NCBI RefSeq assembly: GCF_008327685.1
Contig: NZ_BDDE01000025.1
Span: 62,001 to 126,000, forward strand
Source of the DNA: Actinomadura sp. K4S16
GTDB lineage: Bacteria; Actinomycetota; Actinomycetes; Streptosporangiales; Streptosporangiaceae
Direction: 5' to 3'
DNA: 64,000 nt
Part shown: positions 8,559 to 17,557 of the stretch, piece after piece
Numbering within the stretch: position 1 is the first letter of the stretch
Layout of the letters: each line of letters starts with the position of its first letter
Translations under genes and position numbers: made by a program
The notes under the pieces: model-generated
The model's input: the letters and a program-made list of their open reading frames with translations, nothing else
Databases searched by the model: none
Told to the model about the DNA's origin: nothing

Positions 8559-9135
8559 ACCCGAACGCGAGCCCGTCAGCGAGACCCGGCCCGTCCGCGA
8601 GACCGTCCCCGGAGCGGGGGCGGACCAGGGGTCGCCGGCCCGCGCGGACGACGGCGCCCGCGCCGGCGCCGAGGCCCGCACGGGCGGCGGTGCCCGTCCC
8701 GGCGGCGCCGCCGGCGGGCCGGGACGGCTGCTGGTCGCCGTCTACGCGATCTTCGCGCTCGCGGCCGGCGCGCGGGCGGGCGTGCAGATCGCCACCGCGT
8801 TCTCCGACGCGCCGGTCGCCTACCTGCTGTCGGCGTTCGCCGCGGCCGTCTACGTCCTGGCGACGGTGGCCCTGGCCCGTGGCGGCCGGACGTCGTTCCG
8901 GATCGCCGTCGCCGCCTGCTCCACGGAACTGGCGGGCGTGCTCGCCGTGGGCACGCTCAGCGTCGCCGACCCCGCCGCGTTCCCCGACGAGACCGTCTGG
9001 TCCATGTACGGGCGCGGCTACGGCTTCGTGCCCCTGGTGCTGCCGGTCGTGGGCCTGCTGTGGCTGCGCCACACCGCCCGCAGAGGTGGCGGAACCCCCG
9101 CGGGCGGTGGGCGCCCTGTGGACGGCGGCGTGTGA
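8551..9135 (+). CDS. Membrane protein with Pro/Gly/Ala-rich N-terminus
   Basis: 194 residues, GTG start inside the 3' end of the preceding gene. Residues 1-58 are a disordered, Glu/Arg/Ala/Gly-rich cytoplasmic region. Hydrophobic spans follow at about 59-80, 87-106, 112-135 and 150-168, then a Gly-rich tail. This matches a widespread uncharacterised actinobacterial membrane protein that occurs beside the gene at 8193. No function is known to me. Confidence 0.7.
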   Translation: MPEPEREPVSETRPVRETVPGAGADQGSPARADDGARAGAEARTGGGARPGGAAGGPGRLLVAVYAIFALAAGARAGVQIATAFSDAPVAYLLSAFAAAVYVLATVALARGGRTSFRIAVAACSTELAGVLAVGTLSVADPAAFPDETVWSMYGRGYGFVPLVLPVVGLLWLRHTARRGGGTPAGGGRPVDGGV

Positions 9136-9189
9136 GCCCTCCGGCCACAGGTGTCTGGTGGTCATGCCGTCCTCCCGTGCGGGGACCGG

Positions 9190-9957
9190 TCACGCAGCGG
9201 CCTGGATCGAACTGCGGGAACCGATCGGCAGGGCGCGCACGACGGCCTGGGCGAGCGCCTCGATCTCCTCGGTGGAGCGGTCGGCGGTCGGGTTGCGGCG
9301 CATCCAGCGGATCAGCTTCAGGGGCGGCGCGAACACGATGCCGTCGGCGGTGAACGGGGTCCGGGCGAGCTTGCCGCCGTGCACGGCCAGCACCGGCGTG
9401 ACCGTCACCGGCGTCCCGGCGACGCGGGTGATCGCCGCGGCGGCGGCCTCGGCCCGCGCGGTCAGCGCGCCGACGAGCTTGGACTGCGTCCGGCCGTCGA
9501 TGAACAGCCGGCCGCCGTGCTGCGACACCTCGGCCCCGGGCGACCAGGCCTCGTTGTGCACGAGCCACACCCCGCCGGGTCCGACCACCAGCTCGTCGGC
9601 GACCCCGTGCCCGGGGACGGTGCGGGAATGCAGCACGCGGTGGCCGCGCCGTTCCAATGTGTAGCGGAGAAAGCGGTCCATGCGCTCCACACCGCGCAGT
9701 CCGAGCCGCCACACCCGCGACGAGTTGTAAATGCGCCAATGGACGAGCGTGTCCGCGGCCGCAACCAGGACGGCCATCACGATTCCGAAAACGGCGTTGA
9801 TGAGCATCCCGCACAACACAAGCGTCGCCGCCGCCAGAAAGGCGCGCGTCCGCAACCGGCCTTTTCGGCCTCGCTGCCAGAGTTCCTCGTACACCGCCTG
9901 CGGCGAACCGCCGGTGAAAGCGGGACGGTCCCTGAGGTAGATGGAGCTGCCGAACAT
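9190..9957 (-). CDS. NERD-domain membrane protein
   Basis: 255 residues. The start ATG at 9957 is supported by GGAAGGA five bases upstream; an in-frame upstream extension has no such site. A hydrophobic hairpin at about 40-72 (AFLAAATLVLCGMLINAVFG) anchors the protein. The C-terminal half resembles the nuclease-related NERD domain: HRVLHSRTVPGHGVADELVV, then GGVWLVHNEAWSP and RLFIDGRTQSKLVG. NERD domains are related to restriction-endonuclease folds, but the role of actinobacterial membrane-anchored versions is unknown. Transcribed away from hrpB. Confidence 0.72.
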   Translation of the reverse strand: MFGSSIYLRDRPAFTGGSPQAVYEELWQRGRKGRLRTRAFLAAATLVLCGMLINAVFGIVMAVLVAAADTLVHWRIYNSSRVWRLGLRGVERMDRFLRYTLERRGHRVLHSRTVPGHGVADELVVGPGGVWLVHNEAWSPGAEVSQHGGRLFIDGRTQSKLVGALTARAEAAAAAITRVAGTPVTVTPVLAVHGGKLARTPFTADGIVFAPPLKLIRWMRRNPTADRSTEEIEALAQAVVRALPIGSRSSIQAAA

Positions 9958-10245
9958 GTCCGTCCTTCCAGCACCTGCCACGACGCCACCAGTATGGGGA
10001 CGGCCCGGCATTCCCGCCACACTTTGCGGGGTGACTTAAATCAAACTGCCACGCCACTTCTTGGGCCTGGGGCATTGCTCACCTGCTCGTTCGCATGTGA
10101 TTGGCCGCACCGATTCGCGGGAAGGCTGGTAAAGTGCCCCCTGAGATTGATTGAAAGGCGCGGTGCAACTATCACCGCAACATTCAAGGCCCTTTTCGCT
10201 GCAATTGATTTCCGGGAGTGCGGGGCGGGGCGGCAGACTGGGACG
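9958..10245. other. AT-richer divergent intergenic region between the NERD gene and hrpB
   Basis: 288 bases that are visibly less GC-rich than their surroundings, with TTAAATCAAA near 10035 and TTGATTGAAA near 10145. It must hold the promoters for both divergent genes. I could not fix a convincing promoter pair on either strand, and I see no gene or RNA. Confidence 0.5.
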
Positions 10246-12738
10246 ATGCACCTCAGCGCCGCCGAAGGCCTCCCCGTCCGCCACGCCGTCCCCGCCCTGC
10301 GCGCGGCCCTGGACGAGGGCGGCGCGGCGGTGCTGGCGGCGCCTCCCGGCACCGGGAAGACCACGCTCGTCCCCCTCGCCCTCGCGGGGCTCGCCCTCGG
10401 CGCGCCGCCCGCCCCCGGCAAGGTCCTGGTCCTGGAGCCCCGCCGCCTCGCCGCCCGCGCCGCCGCCCGCCGCATGGCGTGGCTCCTCGGCGAGCGCGTC
10501 GGCGGCCGGATCGGCGTCACCGTCCGCGGCGAGTCCCGCCCCGGCACCCGCGTGGACGTCGTCACCACGGGCGTCGTGCTCCAGCGCCTCCAGTCCGACC
10601 CCGAACTCGACGGCGTCGGCACGGTGATCCTGGACGAGTGCCACGAACGGCACCTGGACGCCGACACCGCGCTGGCCTTCATGCTCGACGTCCGCGCCGC
10701 CCTGCGCCCCGACCTGCGGCTGGTCGCCGCGTCCGCCACCGCCGACACCGGCCCGTGGGCGCGGCTCCTCGGCGGCGCCCCCGTCGTGGAGACCGCGGCG
10801 GCGCTGCACCCGGTCGAGACGGTCTGGGCGCCGCCGCCGCGCCCCGTCCCGCCGCCGCACGGCATGCGCGTCGACCCCGCGCTGCTCGCCCACGTCGCCG
10901 CGACCGCCCGCCGGGCCCTCGCCGAACGCGACGGCGACGTCCTGTGCTTCCTGCCGGGGGTCGGGGAGATCGCCCGCGTCGCCGGGCTGCTGGCCGGCGC
11001 GCCCGCCGAGGTCCTGCAGATCCACGGCCAGGCGCCGGGACGGGTGCAGGACGAGGTGCTCGCGCCCTCGCCGCGCCGCCGGATCGTCCTCGCCACCTCG
11101 GTCGCCGAGTCGAGCCTCACCGTCCCCGGCGTCCGCGCGGTCGTGGACTGCGGCCTCGCCCGCGAGCCCCGCACCGACCACGCCCGCGGCCTCGGCTCGC
11201 TCACCACCGTCCGCGCGTCCCGCGCCACCGCCGACCAGCGCGCCGGACGCGCCGGACGCGAGGCCCCCGGCACCGTCTACCGGTGCTGGACGCAGGCCGA
11301 GCACGACCGCCTCCCGGCCCGTCCCCGCCCCGAGATCGAGCTGGCCGACCTCACCGGCTTCGCGCTCCAGGCGGCCTGCTGGGGCGATCCCGACGCGACC
11401 GGCCTCGCCCTCCTGGACCCGCCCCCGCCCGCCGCGATGGACGTCGCCCGCGGCACCCTGCACGCCCTCGGCGCCCTCCGCGAGGGCCGGGCCACCGACC
11501 GCGGCCGCCGCCTGGCGGGCGTCGGCCTGCACCCCCGGCTCGCCCGCGCCCTGCTCGACGGCGCGCCCCTGGTCGGCGCGCGCGACGCGGCCCAGATCGT
11601 CGCGCTGCTCTCCGAACCGCCGCCCCGCTCGGCAGGCGACGACCTCACCGCCGTCTGGCGCGCCCTGCGCGGCCGGAGCCGCCCCGCCGACCCGCACGCC
11701 GCGCGCTGGCGCGACGAGGCGGCCCGCCTCCAGCGGTCGCTCCCCGCGCGGGCCGGGGCCCCGCCGTCCCGGAGCGACGACCACGCGGCGGGGACCGTGG
11801 TGGCGCTGGCGTTCCCGGAGCGGGTGGCGCGGCGGCGGGGGAGCGGCTACCTGATGGCGTCCGGCACGGGGGCCGAGCTCGCGGACGGGTCGGCGCTGGC
11901 CGGGGCGCGGCCCGGCTGGCTCGCGGTCGCGGCGGCCGACCGCCCCGCCGGGTCGGCGTCGGCGCGGGTCCGGCAGGCCGTGGTGATCGACGAGGAGGTC
12001 GCGCGGTCCGCGGCGGCGGCGCTGGTCGGGACCGCCGAGGAGGTCGGGTGGCACGACGGCGACGTGGTCGCGCGCCGCGTCGAGCGCCTCGGCGCGATCG
12101 AGCTGGAGGCCCGCCCGCTGCGCGACCCGGACCCCGGGCTCGTGCGCGCCGCCCTGCTGGAGGGGGTGCGCGCAGAGGGCCTTGGGCTGCTGCGCTGGAC
12201 GCCGGCGGCCGTCGCGCTGCGGGAGCGGCTGGCCTTCCTGCACGGGGCCCTCGGGGAGCCCTGGCCGGACGTCGGCGACGCGGCGCTGCTGGAACGGGCG
12301 CCGGAGTGGCTGGCCGGCGCGCGGCGGCGGGCCGACCTGGCGAGGGTCGACGTCGCGGGCGTGCTGCGCGGGCTGCTGCCGTGGGACCTGGCGAAGCGGC
12401 TGGACGAGTACGCGCCCGAGCGGGTGGAGGTGCCGTCCGGGTCGCGGATCCGGGTCGACTACTCCGGAGAGCGGCCCGTCCTCGCCGTGAAGCTGCAGGA
12501 GCTGTTCGGGTGGGACGCGGCGCCGCGGCTCGCCGGCGGGCGGGTTCCCCTGGTGGTGCACCTGCTGTCGCCGGCGGGGCGCCCGGCGGCGGTCACCGCC
12601 GACCTGGCCTCGTTCTGGCACGAGGGGTACCGGGCGGTCCGGGCCGAGCTGCGCGGCCGGTACCCGAAGCACCCGTGGCCCGAGGACCCGGCGAAGGCCG
12701 TGCCGACGAAGCGGACCAAGCGGGCTAGCGGGAACTGA
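10246..12738 (+). CDS. hrpB: ATP-dependent helicase HrpB (DEAH-family)
   Basis: 830 residues, full length for HrpB. Domains in order: helicase ATP-binding core with Walker A PPGTGKTT at about 33-40, the DECH box at 130-133 (ILDECHERHLD) and SAT motif (VAASATADT); helicase C-terminal core with IVLATSVAESSLTVPG and the arginine finger block DQRAGRAGRE; the helical HA2-like region; and the HrpB-specific C-terminal domain ending in SFWHEGYRAVRAELRGRYPK and a basic tail. HrpB is thought to act on RNA; its role in actinobacteria is undefined. The 3' end overlaps the convergent TetR gene by 14 bases. Confidence 0.93.
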   Translation: MHLSAAEGLPVRHAVPALRAALDEGGAAVLAAPPGTGKTTLVPLALAGLALGAPPAPGKVLVLEPRRLAARAAARRMAWLLGERVGGRIGVTVRGESRPGTRVDVVTTGVVLQRLQSDPELDGVGTVILDECHERHLDADTALAFMLDVRAALRPDLRLVAASATADTGPWARLLGGAPVVETAAALHPVETVWAPPPRPVPPPHGMRVDPALLAHVAATARRALAERDGDVLCFLPGVGEIARVAGLLAGAPAEVLQIHGQAPGRVQDEVLAPSPRRRIVLATSVAESSLTVPGVRAVVDCGLAREPRTDHARGLGSLTTVRASRATADQRAGRAGREAPGTVYRCWTQAEHDRLPARPRPEIELADLTGFALQAACWGDPDATGLALLDPPPPAAMDVARGTLHALGALREGRATDRGRRLAGVGLHPRLARALLDGAPLVGARDAAQIVALLSEPPPRSAGDDLTAVWRALRGRSRPADPHAARWRDEAARLQRSLPARAGAPPSRSDDHAAGTVVALAFPERVARRRGSGYLMASGTGAELADGSALAGARPGWLAVAAADRPAGSASARVRQAVVIDEEVARSAAAALVGTAEEVGWHDGDVVARRVERLGAIELEARPLRDPDPGLVRAALLEGVRAEGLGLLRWTPAAVALRERLAFLHGALGEPWPDVGDAALLERAPEWLAGARRRADLARVDVAGVLRGLLPWDLAKRLDEYAPERVEVPSGSRIRVDYSGERPVLAVKLQELFGWDAAPRLAGGRVPLVVHLLSPAGRPAAVTADLASFWHEGYRAVRAELRGRYPKHPWPEDPAKAVPTKRTKRASGN

Positions 12739-13474
12739 CCAGCACCTCGATGCCGTCCAGGACGCGGGCGAGGCCGAACTCGAAGGCGCGGCCGGGCGCG
12801 ATGGCGGCGTTGTACTCGCGCCCGGTGGCGGCGCCGACCCGGGTGCCGAGCGGGTAGTCGTCCTCGTTCACGAGCGCCTCCAGCAGGGGGGCGCTCGCCT
12901 CCCACCACTGCTCGTCGGTGATCCCGCTGCGGCGCTCGGCCTCGGCGGCGTCGACCGACACGCGGGCGGCGCTCTCGGCGAAGCCGGTCACGAGCGCGAC
13001 GACCGAGTCCATCTCCAGGTCGCTGAGACCGAGGCCGTCCACGGCGCGCAGCTCGTACTCGTACTTGGCGCACGTGTTCGGGCCGAGCGGCGGCCGCGCC
13101 TTGGTGATCTCCAGCAGCCACGGGTGCCGGTGGAACAGCGCCCAGTTGTCGCGGGCGATGTGCTCCAGGCGGTCGCGCCAGGAGCCCTGGTCCGGCGGCG
13201 TCAGCTCGCCGAACGCGCGGTCGATCATGACGTCGATCAGCTCCGCCTTGCCCGGGACGTAGGTGTAGATCGACATGGGGGAGACGCCCAGCTCCTCGGC
13301 GATGCGGCGGATGGACGGACCGTCCAGGCCCTCGGCGTCGGCCAGCCGGATCGCCGTCCGGACGATCTCCTCCGCGGTCAGGCGCGGCTTGGGCCCGCGC
13401 CGCGGGCGCTCCCGCACGCCCCACAGCAGCTCCAGGGTGCGCTTCGGGTCGCCCGCCCCGCTGTACTCGGTCAC
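12725..13474 (-). CDS. TetR/AcrR-family repressor of the adjacent efflux ABC genes
   Basis: 249 residues with an N-terminal helix-turn-helix: EEIVRTAIRLADAEGLDGPS then IRRIAEELGVSPMSIYTYV at about 34-70. The C-terminal ligand domain is of the TetR_C_1 type found beside drug-efflux genes. The GTG start at 13474 has AGAGG upstream. It is divergent from the DrrAB-type ABC pair, and the 93-base gap contains two copies of GTACTGCGTAC that are good candidates for its operator. It probably represses both itself and the transporter until a drug binds. Confidence 0.88.
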   Translation of the reverse strand: MTEYSGAGDPKRTLELLWGVRERPRRGPKPRLTAEEIVRTAIRLADAEGLDGPSIRRIAEELGVSPMSIYTYVPGKAELIDVMIDRAFGELTPPDQGSWRDRLEHIARDNWALFHRHPWLLEITKARPPLGPNTCAKYEYELRAVDGLGLSDLEMDSVVALVTGFAESAARVSVDAAEAERRSGITDEQWWEASAPLLEALVNEDDYPLGTRVGAATGREYNAAIAPGRAFEFGLARVLDGIEVLVSSR

Positions 13475-13502
13475 CGGCCGATCCTCTCAGGGATGAAACT
13501 CT

Positions 13503-13550
13503 GTACTGCGTACGTTATATTGGCCGCGATGGTAAATCCGTACTGCGTAC
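13503..13550. promoter_or_regulatory. Two operator-like repeats GTACTGCGTAC in the tetR-drrAB gap
   Basis: Identical 11-mers at 13503-13513 and 13540-13550, start to start 37 bases. Each is an inverted repeat of GTAC around a 3-base centre. A TATATT box at 13516-13521 lies between them and may be the -10 of the transporter promoter. Placement and symmetry suit TetR-type dimers. Confidence 0.65.
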
Positions 13551-13567
13551 ATAGTTTTGGAGGACGG

Positions 13568-14524
13568 GTGACGGAACCACGGTTCGCGGTCGTCGCCGAG
13601 GGGCTGCGCAAGCGCTACGGCGGCACCGAGGCCCTCGCCGGGCTGGACCTGCGCGTCCCCGCCGGGACCGTGCACGGCCTGCTCGGCCCGAACGGCGCGG
13701 GCAAGACCACCGCCGTCCGCATCCTGACCACGCTCGCGCGGCCGGACGCCGGCACCGCCCGCGTCGCCGGGCACGACGTGGTGCGCGAGGCGGTCGAGGT
13801 GCGGCGCCGCATCGGGCTCGTCGGGCAGCACGCCGCGGTCGACGAGGTGCTCGGCGGCCGGCAGAACCTCGTCATGTTCGGCCGCCTCCACCACCTCGGC
13901 GCCAGGCGGGCGCGGCTGCGGGCGGACGAGCTGCTGGAGCGGTTCCGGCTCACCGACGCCGCCGCCAAGCCCGCGGGCGAGTACTCCGGGGGCATGCGGC
14001 GGCGCCTCGACCTGGCCGCGTCCATGATCCTCGCGCCGCCCGTGCTGTTCCTGGACGAGCCGACCACCGGCCTGGACCCGCGCAGCCGGGGCGAGGTGTG
14101 GGACGCGATCCGCGACCTGGTGGACGGCGGCACCACCGTCCTGCTCACCACCCAGTACCTGGAGGAGGCCGACCGGCTCGCCTCCGGCGTCTCGGTGATC
14201 GACCAGGGCCGCGTCATCGCGGAGGGGACCCCGGACGCGCTCAAGGCCCGGCTCGGCGGCGACCGCGTCGAGGTCGTCGTGGACGACCCCGGAGCGCTGG
14301 CCGCCGCCGCCGAGATCGTCGGCCGGGTCGCGACCGGCGAGGTGGACGTCGACGCCGAGGCCCTGCGCGTCGGGGCGCCGGTGGCGGGCCGGGCGGCCGC
14401 GCTGACCGAGGCCGTCCGGGCCCTGGACGAGGCGGGCGTCGCCGTCGCCGACATCGGCCTCCGCCGTCCCACGCTGGACGAGGTGTTCCTGAGCCTTACG
14501 GAGAAGAAGGAGGTGGCCCTGTGA
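13568..14524 (+). CDS. DrrA-type drug-efflux ABC transporter ATPase
   Basis: 318 residues of the daunorubicin-resistance (DrrA) branch. Walker A is GPNGAGKTT, the Q-loop lies in GLVGQHAAVDE, the signature is EYSGGMRRRLDL, Walker B is PVLFLDEPTTGLDP, and the C-terminal DrrA extension ends RRPTLDEVFLSLTEKKE. The GTG at 13568 is preferred because GGAGG lies four bases upstream. An ATG at 13530 would place an operator copy inside the gene. Stop and next start overlap as GTGA, so it is translationally coupled to its permease. The exported compound is not known. Confidence 0.92.
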   Translation: MTEPRFAVVAEGLRKRYGGTEALAGLDLRVPAGTVHGLLGPNGAGKTTAVRILTTLARPDAGTARVAGHDVVREAVEVRRRIGLVGQHAAVDEVLGGRQNLVMFGRLHHLGARRARLRADELLERFRLTDAAAKPAGEYSGGMRRRLDLAASMILAPPVLFLDEPTTGLDPRSRGEVWDAIRDLVDGGTTVLLTTQYLEEADRLASGVSVIDQGRVIAEGTPDALKARLGGDRVEVVVDDPGALAAAAEIVGRVATGEVDVDAEALRVGAPVAGRAAALTEAVRALDEAGVAVADIGLRRPTLDEVFLSLTEKKEVAL

Positions 14525-15315
14525 GTGTGCAGACGGTTCGGTGGGCTGCTGTCGACGGGTGGGTCATGACCTCCCGCGCCCTCGCCCACTGGGCGCGCAG
14601 GCCGGGCGAGGTCGCCGTCGGGCTGCTGTTCCCGGTGATGGTCGTGCTGATGATGGGCTACCTGTTCGGCGGCCAGATGGACGTGCCGGGCGGCGGCACC
14701 TACCGGGAGTTCATCGTCCCCGGCATGTTCGCGCTGACGATGGCGTTCGGGGTCGAGACGACGTTCGCCGCGATCGCCACCGACGCGAGCAAGGGCGTGA
14801 CCGACCGGTTCCGGTCCATGCCGATGTCCTCGTCCGCCGTCGTGGTGGGCCGGGCCACCGCCGACATGCTGCACTCGGTCGTCGCGCTCGCCGTGATGGC
14901 GGTCTGCGGCGTGCTGATCGGCTGGCGCGTCCACGACGGCGCGGCCAAGGCCCTCGCCGGGCTCGGGCTCCTGCTGCTGCTGCGGTTCTCGCTGGTCTGG
15001 CTCGGCGTCTACCTCGGCCTGATGGCCAAGGGGCCGGAGTCGGTGGCCGCCGTGCAGATCCTGGTCTGGCCGATCGGGTTCCTGTCCAGCGCCCTGGTGG
15101 CGCCGAGCACGATGCCGGGCTGGCTGGGCGCGATCGCCGAGTGGAACCCCATGTCGGCGACCGTGACGGCGTGCCGGGAGCTGTTCGGCGAGCCGGTCGC
15201 GGGCGGGTCGTGGGCGGCCCAGCACAGCGTGCTGATGGCGGTGGTGTGGCCGCTGGTGATCGCGGCGGTGTTCTTCCCGCTGTCGGTCCGCCGCTACCGC
15301 GCCCTCGGCCGGTAG
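14521..15315 (+). CDS. DrrB-type ABC-2 permease
   Basis: 264 residues with six hydrophobic segments and the ABC-2 pattern: GLLFPVMVVLMMGYLFGG, a conserved YREFIVPGMFALTMAF, then DRFRSMPMSSSAVVVGR coupling loop and the C-terminal SALVAPSTMPGWLGAIAEWN-type motif. GTG start overlaps the ATPase stop by four bases. Together with the ATPase it forms an efflux complex in the cytoplasmic membrane, probably induced when the TetR protein is released from DNA. Confidence 0.9.
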   Translation: MSVQTVRWAAVDGWVMTSRALAHWARRPGEVAVGLLFPVMVVLMMGYLFGGQMDVPGGGTYREFIVPGMFALTMAFGVETTFAAIATDASKGVTDRFRSMPMSSSAVVVGRATADMLHSVVALAVMAVCGVLIGWRVHDGAAKALAGLGLLLLLRFSLVWLGVYLGLMAKGPESVAAVQILVWPIGFLSSALVAPSTMPGWLGAIAEWNPMSATVTACRELFGEPVAGGSWAAQHSVLMAVVWPLVIAAVFFPLSVRRYRALGR

Positions 15316-15320
15316 GGCGG

Positions 15321-16061
15321 CTAGGGCAAGAGGGACACTCGGTGCCGGGCCAGCGCCAGCGCCGGGTAGCACGCCTCGGGCAGAGGCTCCGCGCCGTTCC
15401 CGGCGCCGGAGGACGCCCCGCCGCGCTCCCCGCCGAGCGCGGCGCGGAGCCTCGCCCCCACGGCGGCCGCGTCGTAGGGCTGGACGACGCACAGCTCGGC
15501 CTGCATCGCCTGCCGCGCCGCCGCCATCAGCGCCGGGACGTCCCCGACGACCACGATCTCGGCGGGTGCGTCGCCGTAGGAGAGCCGGACGGCGAGGGCG
15601 TGCATCCCGGCGGTGCCGGCGTCCTCGTAGCGGAACTCGCAGACCAGGCGGTCGCCGTCCAGCGGGCCCTCCTGGATCAGCCACGCCTGCCCGGGGACGA
15701 CCCGCCCGAGCGCCCCCTCCCAGGGCGCGGCCGGGACGCCCGCGAGCCGGTCGGCGGCGCGGGCCGCCGCGGCGCGCCCCTCGGCGGGGCCGATCGCGGC
15801 GAGCGCCCGCAGGAAGGCCCGGGCGCCCGGGGTGGCCGCCGCGTGCAGGCAGCCGATCAGGTCGCCGAGCGCGGCGCGCCGCGCCGCGGCGTGCGGTGCC
15901 GCCGCCTCCAGGCCGCCGAGCTGCGCGGACGTCCACATCTCGGCCTGCAGCGGGCCGGGCAGCGCGGGCAGCGCGTCGGCCTCCCGGACGTAGGCCGCGT
16001 ACACCTCGCGCAGCCCCGGCAGCATCAGCTCGGGGCCGGCGGAGGATCGGGTCGCACTCAC
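15321..16061 (-). CDS. Hypothetical protein, Ala-rich (246 aa)
   Basis: A 246-residue Ala/Arg-rich soluble protein. The middle part has a recognisable beta-strand pattern (VVPGQAWLIQEGPLDGDRLV then CEFRYEDAGTAGMHALAVRL, AEIVVVGDVPALM), while the N-terminal 120 residues look helical. No signal peptide, membrane span or catalytic motif is visible. It converges on the efflux operon with only five bases between stop codons. The family is not recognised. Confidence 0.65.
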   Translation of the reverse strand: MSATRSSAGPELMLPGLREVYAAYVREADALPALPGPLQAEMWTSAQLGGLEAAAPHAAARRAALGDLIGCLHAAATPGARAFLRALAAIGPAEGRAAAARAADRLAGVPAAPWEGALGRVVPGQAWLIQEGPLDGDRLVCEFRYEDAGTAGMHALAVRLSYGDAPAEIVVVGDVPALMAAARQAMQAELCVVQPYDAAAVGARLRAALGGERGGASSGAGNGAEPLPEACYPALALARHRVSLLP

Positions 16062-16140
16062 CGCTTCAGCCTATGAGACGCGGGGGAGCGGCCCGGCCGC
16101 GCCGCCGGGGCGCGCCCCCGCGGTCCGGGCGGGCGGCGTC

Positions 16141-16866
16141 CTACGCGGGGACGGTCAGCAGGGTTCGGCCATCGCCGATGGTCCGGACCTCGAACCGGCT
16201 GATCTCCTCCGGCCGCAGCGCCGTGCCGCCCTGCACCGCGAGCTGCGGCTGCGGCGAGTCCGGCAGGCCGTAGCCCTTGGCGGGGACGGACCAGCCGACG
16301 ACGGTGTGCGCGCCGCCCTTGGCGTCCACGGCGACCAGTTCGCACGCCAGGGGCCCGCGGACCTTGCTGAGGCGCAGCCCGACGCGGCTGCCCCACGCCT
16401 TCCCCTGCATCGCGACCGTCCCGGTGACGCCGGTGCCCGCGTCGGTCGCCGACATGGCCCGGCCGTTCCGCAGCAGCTCGGCGGTGCCGCCGTCCGAAGC
16501 GGAGGCGGTGGGGCCGCGGTCGGCGCCCAGCGTGTACCCGGTGCCGAGCGCGCCGCCGAGCAGCACGACCCCGGCGGCGGCCGCGGCCAGCGCCCGCGCG
16601 GCCCTGTGTCGGCGCCGCCGGCGGATCCGGTGCCGCATCAGGTCGGTGACCGCCGCCGGCTCGGGCGGCGCGGGCATCGCGTCCACCGGGTCGGCGATCG
16701 GGCCGATGCCGTCCAGCGTCTGGGCGATCCCGCTCAGCGCGCCGAGCTCCTCGTGGCAGGAGAAGCACGTCGCCAGGTGCGCCTCGAACGCGCGGCGGTC
16801 GGGCTCCTCCAGCAGGCCGAGGGCGTAGGCGCCGACGTCGACGTGCGGCATGTCCGGCGCTCTCAT
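16141..16866 (-). CDS. Zinc-binding membrane anti-sigma factor
   Basis: 241 residues. The N-terminal anti-sigma (ZAS) domain holds EAHLATCFSCHEEL with the HxxxCxxC zinc motif, at about residues 29-38. An Arg-rich stretch at about 78-90 precedes a single transmembrane segment (about 92-112), and the extracytoplasmic part is an RskA/SigK-anti-sigma-like beta domain (GTVAMQGKAWGSRVGLRLSK near the middle). ATGA overlap with the sigma gene couples synthesis of the pair. It should hold the sigma factor inactive at the membrane until an external signal triggers release. Confidence 0.9.
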   Translation of the reverse strand: MRAPDMPHVDVGAYALGLLEEPDRRAFEAHLATCFSCHEELGALSGIAQTLDGIGPIADPVDAMPAPPEPAAVTDLMRHRIRRRRRHRAARALAAAAAGVVLLGGALGTGYTLGADRGPTASASDGGTAELLRNGRAMSATDAGTGVTGTVAMQGKAWGSRVGLRLSKVRGPLACELVAVDAKGGAHTVVGWSVPAKGYGLPDSPQPQLAVQGGTALRPEEISRFEVRTIGDGRTLLTVPA

Positions 16867-17462
16867 GGCGTCACGCCCCTCTCCTCCAGGGCGACGCGCA
16901 GTGCCCGGAGCGCGTAGTAGACCCGGGACTTCACGGTGCCCACGGGGATCCCGAGATGCTTGGCGGCCTCGTTCACCGAGCGGTCACGGAAGAAGGTCTC
17001 GTTGAGGATCTCGCGGTGGGCCGGGGACAGGGCGAGGAGGGCTTCGGACACGACGACGGAGCGCAGCAGATCCTCCAACCCGTCGGGCACGCGCATGTTC
17101 TCCAGCGGGCCCTCGCCCGCCTCCTGCGGCCGTGCGTTCTTGCGGCGCTGGTCGTCGATGACGATCCGGCGGGCGACGGTCGCCAGCCAGGGCAGCAGCG
17201 AGGTCGCGTTCTCGTCGAGCTGGTGCGCGCTGCGCCAGGCCCGGATCATCGTCTCCTGGACGACGTCCTCGGCCCAGTGCCGGTCGCCGCCGGTGAGGCG
17301 CAGCACGAACGACAGCAGCGGCCGGCCGTACACGCGGTACAGCTCGGTGACGATCACCTGGTCGTCCACGCCGCCGGCGGGACGCGGGCCGCGGAACCAG
17401 CTCCAGGGTCCGGGCGGGCGTTCGCGGGTGGCCGACGCGGCGGCCGGCGATCTGTGGGCCAT
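16863..17462 (-). CDS. ECF-type RNA polymerase sigma factor
   Basis: 199 residues when started at ATG 17462, which has GGAG six bases upstream. A GTG at 17519 would add 19 Pro/Thr-rich residues but would sit only about a dozen bases from the promoter. Sigma-2 region: VYGRPLLSFVLRLTGG then HWAEDVVQETMIRAWR. Sigma-4: LSPAHREILNETFF, then EAAKHLGIPVGTVKSRVYYA. Placed with the SigK/SigL-like ECF group by its RskA-type partner. The promoter at 17532-17557 has an ECF-like form, which suggests autoregulation. Confidence 0.92.
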   Translation of the reverse strand: MAHRSPAAASATRERPPGPWSWFRGPRPAGGVDDQVIVTELYRVYGRPLLSFVLRLTGGDRHWAEDVVQETMIRAWRSAHQLDENATSLLPWLATVARRIVIDDQRRKNARPQEAGEGPLENMRVPDGLEDLLRSVVVSEALLALSPAHREILNETFFRDRSVNEAAKHLGIPVGTVKSRVYYALRALRVALEERGVTP

Positions 17463-17531
17463 CGGGGTCTCCGGCGGGGTGCGAGGGGTGCGGGGCGACG
17501 CGGTGACCGTGGGTGTCACGTTGGGAGGCAG

Positions 17532-17557
17532 TACGGAACCCCTGCGCCCCCCGGTTC
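17532..17557 (-). promoter_or_regulatory. Candidate autoregulated ECF promoter of the sigma/anti-sigma operon
   Basis: On the minus strand GAACC (17557-17553) is followed, after a 17-base spacer, by CGTA (17535-17532), the common ECF -35/-10 form. The -35 lies inside a perfect 7-1-7 palindrome CCCGGTTCAACCGGG at 17550-17564, which may also be an operator. Confidence 0.5.

Noticed and set aside
9151..10245. Long N-terminal extension of HrpB
   Set aside because: The extension reads antisense across the NERD gene and has no helicase homology; HrpB starts naturally at 10246.
10036..12672. Minus-strand open frame of about 878 codons opposite hrpB
   Set aside because: It is low-complexity, without motifs, and antisense to a gene with all helicase motifs.
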